Positions 34,146 to 44,960 of a stretch of 64,000 nt of DNA are shown here, piece after piece. Within the stretch, counting starts at the first letter, position 1, and every line of letters begins with the position of its first letter. The notes under the pieces were generated by a model. It saw only the letters and a list, made by a program, of their open reading frames with translations, was not told where the DNA came from and made no database searches. A program made the position numbers and the translations under genes. Source of the DNA: Cyrtodaria siliqua (lineage: Eukaryota > Mollusca > Bivalvia > Adapedonta > Hiatellidae); assembly GCA_037043455.1 (NCBI GenBank), contig JAWPHD010008239.1, positions 1 to 64,000 of the forward strand. Direction: 5' to 3'.

Positions 34146-36480
34146 TTTAACTTACAGTTAATTACACAAAATAACTAAACATTTAAATGTTTATTTTTGA
34201 CAGAACATCTTCTCTCAACTATCTTAATACATATCCAAATGATCGACAATATTCATTCTGGTGACAAGTAGCTTAAACTGTGTTGAGATAGTAAACATCC
34301 TATACTCATGATATGTCCTTAAACTTCATGTTATATTTTAGTAGAAATGTTAGATTGTTTGAAAAAAGTTCAAGGCAAGCAACTTGAGCAAGGTATTCAG
34401 AGATAATGTTCTAGCTGATTGGGAAATTTGACATGCCTGCAGTAGAGAAACATGTATCGGAGTTGATTAAAACCCCCACAGAGCCCCGAGTAATTATTAT
34501 ATAAACTGTTTACAGATACAATCAATCACATTAAAGGTGAAATTTGGAGAATAAAAACAAACATATTTGGATTGTTTATGCAATAACAGAAACGTTTTAG
34601 TTTAGATTCATCATTATTGATTAGGTCAGTAGCATTAATCAGGTATGTGAATTATATACATGAATATAATAATTATGTTTATTTTGTTTGTGGTTTAAAC
34701 CCTAAACTGCCGTGTAGCGTCGTAATCTACAAGGATATATATTCAACTTTTCTTAATATATAAATGTGAAGGTGTATGTTTTTATGTATTATGGAAACTA
34801 TATACCTATATATATGCTTTATCACATTAAGGTGCAGCAAACCCATTGCAACACGGGAAGTGTCGGCCTGGGGTAGTCGCATAATGGCGTCAATAAATAA
34901 TTCTCATTTCTTTTTGTAAAAAAAGGCATTTTCACTAAATTAAAGTGCTATTTTTGGTTTATATCACATTGTTGATCTATTTGTTACATTTTTCAGGCAT
35001 TGCCATGTTAACATTGTGAGTATTTAATTTATTTGGCTTATATGGACATGAGTGTATGAATACAATATTATGGCATCTCAGTGTTTATGTTTTTAAAGCG
35101 AGCATTCATTTATGAGACAAGTTCTTTCTTAGAAGATACATGACCCCCATTTTTCTGTGGATTTTTTGGCAGCATATGTGTCATTTGTGATGAGAATGTA
35201 AGTTATTCATTTTTAATTTGGGCCTAGATATAAATGACAACATGGCATTTAAATTTTAATTCACACACAACTCAATGCAACAACCAATGGGCGTGTTACA
35301 CCTTAACTACTAGGTTACCTCAAACTATTTTTTTCAGAAATAAAGGATATCATAAACTTTATTGTCGACATGTAGAATTCGCAATGCGTCATTTTCCGTG
35401 ACGTCATTCGCCATGTTCATCTCGGACAAAAAAGAAAAATGATGCTTTTCATCAAAATTAAATGTTTTATCTTTGCTTTCATACGGTGATGGAACAGAAC
35501 AATTTACACTAGAACAATTTACATTATTTGTGTGGTATATAATCGATTTTTACAGGCTCTAACGCCACACGTGTGTTTTGAGGGTTCAGCTATAGGTTTC
35601 ATGAATAACAAATCATGACTAAGATTATGAAATAATCAAATATTGAATATTATACATAAAATACAACCATAATTTCCGCAGTTTTATTTAACATTCGCAG
35701 ATATAACTGACTGTTCAAATTGAATTTGATTTCATGTTGCATTGCGTAACACTAGTACAACACCAGTGTTACATGATGACGTCAACAGGAATGAACATTT
35801 CCGGTCTGTCGTAAATATAAGTATATGTATCATTAAGTTATCTCTGGGATGGATCGAAATAACTGATGGGCTGTAAAACAAAACGAAAATTCAATGACAT
35901 GCAAACGACATTATAAAACACACATATCTGGAGTACATGTTATGTACCACATTTAATTTTAAGGTGTCAGGTTACATATCTTTGATGTTAAATAGTGACC
36001 AAACCAGTGATAGGGATATGGAGCATTGGGGTGGGGGGATGATAGCGGGGGAGGTAGGGTGCATATGTCCCTACTACACTTGACAAAATCGTTTCATTCA
36101 ACCCCGCAACCTAGGTTTGTATTTTCACTCTATTCCGATATAGTAAACATATGTTCAATAAATATACATATAGCGTAATTGCACAGAGTTGTCGCGACAA
36201 TAAACAATTGTGTTTAGGCACTTTTTGAAAGATTTATCCTGGTGGAAAACATATGATAATTAAATAGGTTACTGAATTAGAAAAGGTGCTAAGCAAATAG
36301 CAAGTACTGCTTATGACTAGCATATAAAAGCATATCTACATTCAATACACATTATCTTGCTTATTGTTGAGTACAATTATTCGCAAGTATGATTTTTAAT
36401 CTCACTATTTTGAAATTCCAACCTCCTGAAATATTGCATTGACCTATTTGCCAATTTAGCACGTTTTTTTGTTAATAAAT
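34146..36480 (+). repeat. Duplicated exon-intron unit, copy B
   Basis: Collinear paralogue of 24868-27110. Contains the exon relic (34342-34490), whose donor is lost (GAG|TAATTA in place of GAG|GTAAAC), and a 472-bp TTAA-flanked insertion absent from copy A. The G-rich tract at 36018-36062 and the block CCTCCTGAAATATTGCATTG near the right end mark the remaining homology. Confidence 0.82.
34831..35302. mobile_element. 472-bp TTAA-type DNA element (non-autonomous)
   Basis: Flanked by TTAA on both sides (34827-34830 and 35303-35306), with imperfect terminal inverted repeats GGTGCAGCAAACCCATTG and GGTGTAACACGCCCATTG (the second read on minus). The paralogous position in copy A has one TTAA and no insert, which proves mobility and its boundaries. 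TTAA duplication is the signature of piggyBac-type transposases; no transposase is encoded, so it would be moved in trans. AT-rich interior with no notable ORF. Confidence 0.9.
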
Positions 36481-36599
36481 ATAAATGAACCACCATATAC
36501 CATGAACCAGACAATATTTCGCTACCATCTCAGAGGTGGTAAATGTTTACTGGTACCATGTTATGGAGTACATTGTAGAGAAAGAAAAAATACATGAAC

Positions 36600-37131
36600 A
36601 GGGTAGCTGTTTCCTGTTATCTCCCCCTTTTAAATAAAAATCAGCTTTCTTTAAAAAATCGTTTTCTCTACAACCTTAAGTGTTAGAGGTCTAATATTTT
36701 GCATATGGCATAAGCTTATGGCCTGCTAAAACAACAAATTAACCTTGGGGTAATATTTTGTCCCGCCCCAGGGCCACATATGAACATAGATTTATATTGG
36801 ACACTCTTTTAAAGACAAACCTTTTCTGGAACTAAAAGAGCTAGACCTCAAATATTTTGCATGTAGTATAAACTTTTAGTCCTCTACCAAATATTCTAAA
36901 ATGGTGACCATGGGGTCATGTTTGGCTACACCCCAGAGGTCACATATTTACATAGAGTTATATATAAACATCTTTAAAAACAATCTTCTCTGAAACTACC
37001 AGAGACGTCGAATAGTGTGCATGTAGCACAAGTTTATGGTTCTCTACTAAGTCTGTTCAAATTGTGACCCTTAATTGACTCAAGTTTTGTCTTGCCCCGT
37101 GGGTCACATTATTACACTGAATAAAGTCATT
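36600..37131. repeat. ~159-bp bivalve-type tandem array, left part
   Basis: AATATTTTGCAT(G/A)T and relatives occur at 36693, 36851 and 37011, with CCCC(A/G)GGGCCACATATGAACATA and TTTAAA(A/G)ACA segments between. Resumes at 37978, so the block between is an insertion. A related unit lies at 52870-53100. Confidence 0.75.
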
Positions 37132-37977
37132 AAAGCTGTACAGTCCCTATTTTAACTAGTAATAACTCATGAATATGAATCAGTCACGTGTGAAGTAGTT
37201 TCAAATCGACGAACACCCCAAAAGTCGGTATATAAAGATAAATCGATACGTAAAATTTCACATTTTTATTTAGCGTCCGTACAGGTAACATCGATAAATA
37301 TACGGCTCCAGAATATATGTGATAAAAAAATAGTTGCCCGGAACAGGATTTGAACCACAGCCTTGCACTTGTAAGATTTGAAAGATATTCGCTGAACCTC
37401 TAGACCACTGCTATTTATTGGTATTTTGTAGCATTTTTAACACTAAATAGGCATTACGTAATAACAAGAGCGCGCACGCAAACTCATCAAGCGCTAAATA
37501 ACAAGTCGAGGTATGGTTGATTTGAGGCGAGGTATTAGTTTCGTATTGATAAAATACAGTATTACACCAGGCAATGTTAATTTACACGTGCGACAATATG
37601 TACTGCATATTTATTGATCCATCTCTAGTTGCGTTCAAATATATGTTAAGTTATTTTGCCTCATAATAAATGGTAGTTAGTATACTATTTGCTCAAGTAG
37701 CGGTGCAGTTAAGTGGATAGAGCACAGGATTTGAAATCAGAAGGTCGTGTGTTCGAGCCCCGAAAGAAGCTAACTTTTTTTTCTATAAAAATTACTGTTA
37801 CCTGTGTATAAGTACGATGTGCACTGGTCGATGTATATACAGTAAATGATTTCCTGCGCTATATTTGCTCGCGTAAATACCCGATTTCGACATGAGCTGG
37901 TGAACATAAAGTTACAAATAAAGACACGCCTACAAAGAAGAAATCGATTGATATAGGGACTCTGTAGCTTTAAAGAA
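37132..37977. mobile_element. Element with terminal inverted repeats and two outward-facing tRNA-like heads
   Basis: Ends: ATTAAAGCTGTACAGTCCCT on the left and, inverted, AGGGACTCTGTAGCTTTAAAG on the right. Inside lie two tRNA-like sequences in opposite orientation: minus-strand GCAGTGGTCTAGAGGTTCAG…GGTTCAAATCC (about 37330-37413) and plus-strand AGTTAAGTGGATAGAGCACA…GTGTTCGAGCCCC (about 37690-37763). Each head is roughly 200 bp from its nearest end and its Pol III boxes point to that end. The layout suggests two SINE-like copies joined head to head, or a fold-back element that captured tRNA-like promoters. Confidence 0.72.
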
Positions 37978-38080
37978 AAAAAAATCTCCGAATCTACATG
38001 AGCTAAGTGTTTAATATTTTGCATGTAGTAAGCTTATGGTTCTTTAATTAGTTTGTTCAAATGGTGATCCTTAGGTAAAA
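37978..38080. repeat. ~159-bp array, right part
   Basis: CTAAGTGTTTAATATTTTGC and AGCTTATGGTTCTTTAATTA continue the array interrupted at 37131. Confidence 0.65.
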
Positions 38081-38355
38081 TTTGACAGCAGTCACAGTAG
38101 GAAATTGCTGCTGCAATTGTTTCTTTAACATGTGAGCACTTTGAGGCGAAGCCCTTTGGCCGCTTGTTTATGACTTGCAGTTGTACACTTTTTTTAAAAT
38201 ATAAAATCAATTCAGAGTTAGGTTTAAGAACCGCAATATTTATCAAGAATGAGATTTTGATAAGGTATAACATTATAAAGACCTAAATTAATTAAAACAA
38301 TTGAAACTGTTATCGTAAGTAAATGTCTGTTTTAACGATGTGTTCAAGTCGCATA

Positions 38356-38640
38356 TTTTATAAATGCACCCACTAAAACCACACAGGTAACCGCTGCATT
38401 GTCATTGCAAACAATTTATGGACCAATAAAACAAATTATATTCGAACCTTAACAATGCATAAAAATGTGTCAATTGTGGGTGGGGTAATTTTACTTCCAA
38501 TTTTAAGCAAAACAATGATTTTAAGCAGAATGCAATGCTGAAACAAAGCATATTTATTCTATAATTTATTTTATAAATGCACCCACTAAAACCACACAGG
38601 AGACCGCTGCATTGTCATTGCAAACAATTTATGGACCAAT
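38356..38640. repeat. 141-bp copied segment flanked by 72-bp direct repeats
   Basis: 38356-38427 and 38569-38640 are near-identical (TTTTATAAATGCACCCACTA … ATTTATGGACCAAT). Between them, 38428-38568 matches 39342-39478 (ATTCGAACCTTAACAATGCA … AACAAAGCATATTTATTCT). The arrangement implies a copied insertion accompanied by a long target duplication. Confidence 0.85.
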
Positions 38641-39111
38641 TGGGTTCATATGAAGCGTGGGATAAAATACATTGACTACTGTAGCTTTGTCAGCAGCATT
38701 GTCAGTATCTGCATATTCTTAAAATGAAAAATATAGTCCTATATAAACCACAGCACTCAAAGGCAATTGCACCGTAGGTTAACACTGTACAACAAACTAA
38801 ATAAAAACAATCAAATTAAATAGTCAATAAATGGGACAATATAAACACTGCGAACATAAAAAGTGGTGAATACAGGATCAGCGACTTGGAACAATACGGC
38901 CTATTGGTTAAATTAAACTGATGGTATGTGTACACAACCTCGCTATTAAACCTTATTGACAAGACAGTGAAAATACCCAATCAAAAATAAATATTTAAGA
39001 ATAAAGTCAACACCGAGTAAAATAGTAAACTATAAACTTAAATGTTACTTAATTCGCAGAGGTTATTATAAAGAAAACCATATTATTGTAATAGCTAGTA
39101 CCGGTATGTCA
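38641..39111. other. No feature recognised
   Basis: AT-rich, single copy as far as can be seen here. Confidence 0.4.
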
Positions 39112-40507
39112 GACATAGTTTTCTGAGTATTCAAATGTGTACTATCCCGATATCCTGGGTACCAATACTTATTCGAACTTCCTGTGCGATGCATGTATCT
39201 TCTTTTCAAGCTTGCTGAACTTATATATGCAAGCAAAAGCCTGAACGTTGCATAGCACATTCTTTCATTAATTCATAATATAAAAATTAAATCATCGTAG
39301 AATAGTTGTGAATGACTGATTTTTACAATTTTATACATAAAATAAAACAAAATATATTCGAACCTTAACAATGCATAAAAATGTGCCAATTGTGGTTGGG
39401 GTAATTTTACTTCCAATTTTAAGCAAAACAATGATTTTAAGCAGAATGCAATGCTGAAACAAAGCATATTTATTCTGTATTAAACTAATATGAATTATAA
39501 ACTTAAATGTACATTTTAAAAGTATATTGACAATTATCAAACAATAACAATGTGTAAAACTGAACATCCAAAATTTGATGCCAAATCTACAATGATACGA
39601 ATTAAACTGTATAAGCTACCCGTTTCAGATTGCTATCATGGAAAAATGTCATCTACAGACATTGTTCTTTCCAAAAAAAAAAGAAGATAGAATTTGTCAC
39701 CTTAGTTGGTAGCAATAGCGAGTTTTTTGGGTCTTTGCTCAAGGCCTATACCACAGTATATTGTACTGTGCTGTACGTATGTATGTTCTTTATATGTGAT
39801 ACTTTAAAATAGCTATCCCGCCAACAAAAGCACAATTTCACAACATACGTACACCGCTCCTAAACCTACTGACGACGAGGTATATATAAATATATATAAC
39901 CTACATATTTTGAGAATCCAAACTCTATAAACACAGAAAAATGGCTCTAACCAGCTATGCCAAACCCTAAAAGTGGAGCGTCGAATTAAGAGTTGCCAAC
40001 TCATAATTCATTTCACGCATATTTAGTCACGGGTATTTTAAGAACCCGTGATTAAATATATACTCTTAATCGGCATATATACATTATTATATGACCTAAA
40101 CACAGGACAGAGTTTTGATCAACGGGTTTGTAATGTAATTGTTTCTTTATTTGACTGGTTAGATTCTTTAATATAAAATTGTTAACATTGTATTGCATTA
40201 TAACGAACATGCCAGTGAACATTTTGCATATGTTGGTTTATTGAAAACCCACATACAGTCTGTCGAGCAGCGTTTTCAACAATTCCTTAACTGTGTTCAA
40301 ATCCCTCATTGTTCGCTATATGTTGACGACTTTGTTATATGTTATCGTGCAAAAAACATGAATACTATCGAGAGACAAGTACAACAATGTCTCAATAAAC
40401 TTCAGACCTGGTCTGATGAAAATGGTTTTAAATTTTCTAAATCTAAAACTAATTGTATGCACTTTTGTCAACTTCGTAAACATCATGAAGACCCTCATCT
40501 AACACTG
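39112..40507 (+). repeat. Source copy of a 1,396-bp recent duplication
   Basis: Identical in length to 42544-43939 (constant offset 3,432) with only about five substitutions visible, e.g. within AAGATAG(A/C)ATTTG, CACAA(C/A)ATACG, GAACCC(G/A)TG and GACC/GACA before TAAACAC. It spans intron-like repeat, an exon relic and the first ~199 bp of the inserted LINE, so the duplication postdates that insertion. Confidence 0.96.
39815..40308 (+). repeat. Duplicated exon-intron unit, copy C (5' part)
   Basis: Blocks TAGCTATCCCGCCAACAA, CCTACTGACGACGAGG, GAGAATCCAAACTCTATAAA, GGAGCGTCGAATTAAGAG, CACGCATATTTAGTCACGGG and TATGACCTAAACAC are shared with 16900-17245 (-), 27160-27420 and 44330-44960. It ends in an exon relic (peptide …ASEHFAYVGLLKTHI…, then a frame giving SSVFNNSLTVFKS) interrupted by the LINE at TTCAAATCCCTCA. 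The exon continues at 42238 as CAGAGCCCCGAG|GTAAAC. Confidence 0.75.
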
Positions 40508-42224
40508 GACGGGTCACCAATACCAGTAGTGGATGAGACAAAATTCCTTGGTCTTATTTTCGACCGTAAATTAACGTTTATACCACACCTTAAATACTTG
40601 AAGGCCAAATGCCTTAAAGCTCTTAACTTACTTAAAGTTGTTGCAAACACTAATTGGGGAGCAGATCGAAAAGTCCTCTTGCGACTTTACAGATCTCTTA
40701 TCAGATCCAAGCTGGACTACGGCTCAGTAGTATATGGATCGACTCGCAAGTCGTACTTGCAGATGCTCGACCCTATACATAATCAAGGATTACGACTCGC
40801 CTTAGGTGCCTTTCGTACATCACCAGCCGAAAGTCTATATGTTGAAGCCAATGAACCATCACTGTCTCATAGACGAGACAAATTAGCTCTTCAATACGCC
40901 ATTAAAATAAAGTCTAACCCTTCAAACCCAACTTTCGATAATGTTTTTAATCCTAGTTGTGAACCTCTTTTTGATCGAAAACCGAAGGCCATTCGACCAT
41001 TTGGTCTTCGTATTAAACCAAAATTAAGAGACACTGAAATCGACCTAAATTTGATTGCCAAGTACAAAGTACCACAAATTCCACCGTGGACTTTGGAAAC
41101 TCCAACAATTATTTTTGATCTTTGTAATAATAACAAATCCAGTACAGACCCTACTGTCTTTCAAAGCAAATTTAATGAAATTATATCGAAATACATTGAC
41201 TTTCAACATATCTACACAGATGGCTCTAAAGATGGAGATAAGGTAGCTGCAGCAGCTGTTCACAAACACAGCATAAAGAGCCGCTTGCCTGACAAGGCCT
41301 CTATCTTTTCAGCTGAACTTAAGGCAATTGAACTTGCCTTAAATTATATTCAGGAATCTGATGATGACCATTTCGTAATCTTTTCTGATTCCCTTTCATC
41401 TCTTCAAGCACTGGGTAATATGAAACATGATAACCCAGTTGTGCTTCAACTTTTAGAAAAGTACAATTCTCTTATAATTGATAATGTTATTATTTTCTGC
41501 TGGCTTCCAAGCCATGTAGGAATACGTGGTAATGATAGAGCTGATAGTGCTGCTAAGGCAGCATTAGATTTACATATATCTAATACCAAATTACCTTACA
41601 CTGATTTTAAAAGTTGTATTAACACATATATTCGTAACTCTTGGCAAACCGCTTGGGATTTGTCCGTTAACAATAAACTCCATTCAATTAAACCGTTACT
41701 CGGAGAATGGCGTTCTTCTACTAGACCCATTCGTCGAGAGGAAGTTATCCTAGCCCGGTGCAGGATAGGGCATACACGTTATACTCATTCATATTTATTA
41801 CAAGGTGAGCAATTACCAGAATGTATACCCTGCTTTGCACCGTTAACGGTCAAACACATCTTATTGGAATGTGTAGACTTTGATCCTATGCGTCAAAGGT
41901 ACTACAATGTTAATACTATGAAAGAGTTATTTGATACTGTAGATTTTAGTCTTATTTTAGATTTCCTAAAAGAGATCAGACTATATAAATCATTATAATG
42001 TGTTCTTATATATATTTACTTGTTTATATACCCGCTGACGGGCATTCGTTGATTTACATACATAGTTTATATTACACCTTATCATCCCTTAGTTTTTTAA
42101 TAGTTTTATCTTTATATATTTACACTAATTTTTAAATAATACTTCATTTTTCATCAATTTTTGCGCACAATATGACCTATTTATGTGTCGACGTGCCGTA
42201 AAACACCATTCATTCATTCATTCA
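40309..42224 (+). mobile_element. 5'-truncated LINE encoding RT C-terminal half and RNase H (I/Nimb-like)
   Basis: The open frame runs to the stop at 41996. Motifs in order: RT catalytic YVDD almost at the element's start, thumb-type FLGLIFDRKLTF, a long connector, then a complete-looking RNase H domain with acidic residues in YTDGSKDG, SAELKAIELAL, FSDSLSSLQAL and LPSHVGIRGNDRAD, and a C-terminal CIPCFAPLTVKHILLEC zinc knuckle. RT plus RNase H and the knuckle fit I-group (I/Nimb/Loner-type) non-LTR elements. Everything upstream of RT motif C is missing. A short 3' UTR ends in (CATT)n at about 42208-42224. A 13-bp target duplication, TTCAAATCCCTCA, flanks it (40296-40308 and 42225-42237). The first 38 codons of the annotated frame (40193-40308) are host sequence that happens to be in frame. 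Confidence 0.94.
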
Positions 42225-42237
42225 TTCAAATCCCTCA

Positions 42238-42492
42238 CAGAGCCCCGAGGTAAACCCGATATCGTTAATGTTAAATTTATATACCTGTTTCTTTAAATAG
42301 AGACGATTGTGACAGTAAACATGTTATGGTGACATGTGGAGTGTACAATTAGCAATATAATTTGGTTTATATCTAGGTCATTTTTCGATAAGGTCTACAT
42401 TATTTATTCGGTATGTTTAACTGTATATGTTTCTGTTTATGTTTAAAAACTGAAACTATCGTTTAGATCGAGATCGAAAGAATCTTTCATGG
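42238..42492 (+). repeat. Duplicated exon-intron unit, copy C (middle part)
   Basis: CAGAGCCCCGAG|GTAAACCCGATATCGTTAA matches the donor region of copies A and D and continues to TTTAGATCGAGATCGAAAG, where it is interrupted by the hairpin and duplication block. It resumes near 44220. Confidence 0.72.
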
Positions 42493-42544
42493 GTATTCGG
42501 TTCAGATACGGAATTCCAACCCTTGGTATAAGTGTTTTAATCGG
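42493..42544. repeat. Detached hairpin arm
   Basis: Exact reverse complement, 52 of 52 positions, of 44005-44056. The 1,396-bp duplication begins at its last base. Confidence 0.95.
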
Positions 42545-43939
42545 ACATAGTTTTCTGAGTATTCAAATGTGTACTATCCCGATATCCTGGGTACCAATAC
42601 TTATTCGAACTTCCTGTGCGATGCATGTATCTTCTTTTCAAGCTTGCTGAACTTATATATGCAAGCAAAAGCCTGAACGTTGCATAGCACATTCTTTCAT
42701 TAATTCATAATATAAAAATTAAATCATCGTAGAATAGTTGTGAATGACTGATTTTTACAATTTTATACATAAAATAAAACAAAATATATTCGAACCTTAA
42801 CAATGCATAAAAATGTGCCAATTGTGGTTGGGGTAATTTTACTTCCAATTTTAAGCAAAACAATGATTTTAAGCAGAATGCAATGCTGAAACAAAGCATA
42901 TTTATTCTGTATTAAACTAATATGAATTATAAACTTAAATGTACATTTTAAAAGTATATTGACAATTATCAAACAATAACAATGTGTAAAACTGAACATC
43001 CAAAATTTGATGCCAAATCTACAATGATACGAATTAAACTGTATAAGCTACCCGTTTCAGATTGCTATCATGGAAAAATGTCATCTACAGACATTGTTCT
43101 TTCCAAAAAAAAAAGAAGATAGCATTTGTCACCTTAGTTGGTAGCAATAGCGAGTTTTTTGGGTCTTTGCTCAAGGCCTATACCACAGTATATTGTACTG
43201 TGCTGTACGTATGTATGTTCTTTATATGTGATACTTTAAAATAGCTATCCCGCCAACAAAAGCACAATTTCACAAAATACGTACACCGCTCCTAAACCTA
43301 CTGACGACGAGGTATATATAAATATATATAACCTACATATTTTGAGAATCCAAACTCTATAAACACAGAAAAATGGCTCTAACCAGCTATGCCAAACCCT
43401 AAAAGTGGAGCGTCGAATTAAGAGTTGCCAACTCATAATTCATTTCACGCATATTTAGTCACGGGTATTTTAAGAACCCATGATTAAATATATACTCTTA
43501 ATCGGCATATATACATTATTATATGACATAAACACAGGACAGAGTTTTGATCAACGGGTTTGTAATGTAATTGTTTCTTTATTTGACTGGTTAGATTCTT
43601 TAATATAAAATTGTTAACATTGTATTGCATTATAACGAACATGCCAGTGAACATTTTGCATATGTTGGTTTATTGAAAACCCACATACAGTCTGTCGAGC
43701 AGCGTTTTCAACAATTCCTTAACTGTGTTCAAATCCCTCATTGTTCGCTATATGTTGACGACTTTGTTATATGTTATCGTGCAAAAAACATGAATACTAT
43801 CGAGAGACAATTACAACAATGTCTCAATAAACTTCAGACCTGGTCTGATGAAAATGGTTTTAAATTTTCTAAATCTAAAACTAATTGTATGCACTTTTGT
43901 CAACTTCGTAAACATCATGAAGACCCTCATCTAACACTG
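42544..43939 (+). repeat. Derived copy of the 1,396-bp duplication
   Basis: Copy of 39112-40507 including a LINE 5' fragment (43741-43939) that ends mid-codon in RT sequence. The left boundary coincides with the end of the 52-bp hairpin arm; the right boundary abuts a full palindrome. Confidence 0.96.
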
Positions 43940-43947
43940 TAAAGATA

Positions 43948-44056
43948 AGGAATTCCAACCTGAGGTATAAGTGTTTTTATCGGAACCGAGGCTCTGCCGA
44001 GGTTCCGATTAAAACACTTATACCAAGGGTTGGAATTCCGTATCTGAACCGAATAC
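43948..44056. mobile_element. Palindromic element 1
   Basis: AAGGAATTCCAACC … TTTATCGGAACCGAGG, a short loop, CCGAGGTTCCGATTAAAACA … GGAATTCCGTATCTG. Arms of about 45 bp pair almost completely across GAGGCTCTGCC. The outer right arm extends to 44056 and pairs better with the detached arm at 42493-42544 than with its own left arm. Confidence 0.88.
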
Positions 44057-44139
44057 ATATGATATATTCTTTTTCTTGCATATCAGAGACATTTTGTGCG
44101 TTGACGCCGCCAACTAATAACGTTTAGTTTTTTCTGCAT

Positions 44140-44335
44140 ACCGGATGATGGCGCGCGTGAATTTTATCTCGACCCTAGAGTGAGATGAAATATCTAGCCC
44201 CGGTAAAACGACGTATAACCTTGTCCGGTATGCAAGAAAAGAGTATACCTGTTTTATATATTTTATGGATATAGTATCTGCATTGATAGTTTTTTTCATA
44301 TATCCTACTAGGTCACCATTTTGTTTAAAGTAGCT
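44140..44335 (+). repeat. Copy C continuation with a small inverted-repeat insert
   Basis: TCTGCATACCGGA…TCCGGTATGCAAGAA (about 44134-44240) forms imperfect terminal inverted repeats around an inner ATTTTATCTC…GAGATGAAAT hairpin. Beyond it GAAAAGAGTATACCTGTTTT and CATATATCCTACTAGGTCAC match copy D. Confidence 0.55.
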
Positions 44336-44960
44336 ATCTCGCCAACAACAGCCAAATTTTACACATCGTCTCTAAACCTTCTGACGAAAAGCTTTATACA
44401 TTAAGTAATAGATAGAGTATGGTTTCATTGAGTTGGTTCATTTAAACATCGAGATGGGCGTAGCCCATCGAGGTGTTTAAATTAACCAACGAGATGAAAC
44501 CATACTCTATTTGTTTTGTAGCATGTCCATTTCCGCTCTATTTCAGTTATTCTAACTGTTATTCTCACTGTTTTTCTCACAGTTATTCGGACAGGTCTTA
44601 TTTTCAATTAACCGATTTACACCTGTGCCTGAACAAAGAGAATAGTCTGTGACCATGCTACAAAGGTATATACATAACACTTTTTTTGAGAATCCAAACT
44701 CTATAGACACAATATAAACGGCTTTAACCAGCTCGAACACGAACTCTAAAACTGGAGCGCCGAATTAAGAGTTACCAACTCACTATTCATTTTACACATA
44801 TTCAGTCACGGATATTGTTAGATACAGTGAATACACCTATACTTATATTCAGCACATATACATTATTATATGACCTGAACACCTGGATAGAATTTTGATA
44901 ATTGGTTTTGTAGTATAATTGGTTTTGTAGTATAATTGGTTTTGTACTATATTGTTGCCG
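44336..44960 (+). repeat. Intron-like repeat unit, copy G (interrupted)
   Basis: TAGCTATCTCGCCAACA and CTAAACCTTCTGACGAA at the left, GAGAATCCAAACTCTATAGA, GGAGCGCCGAATTAAGAG, TTCAGTCACGG and TATGACCTGAACACCTGG at the right, split by a palindromic element and flanking sequence (44400-44670). Ends with a triple TATAATTGGTTTTGTAG repeat. Confidence 0.72.
44412..44510. mobile_element. Palindromic element 2
   Basis: Arms of 48 bp (ATAGAGTATGGTTTCATTGA … CGAGATGGGC and GCCCATCGAGGTGTTTAAAT … CATACTCTAT) separated by three bases, about 40 of 48 positions paired. The unpaired positions sit mainly in two short clusters. Confidence 0.92.

Noticed and set aside
37690..37765. Functional tRNA gene with a TGA-like anticodon loop
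   Set aside because: No convincing acceptor stem; part of a larger element with an inverted second tRNA-like unit.
39273..39812. Small frames duplicated exactly at 42705-43244, as conserved genes
   Set aside because: Identity reflects the recent 1,396-bp DNA duplication, not coding constraint.
40193..40308. N-terminal part of the LINE reverse transcriptase
   Set aside because: Lies outside the 13-bp target duplication and matches host repeat copies (27363-27423); in frame by chance.
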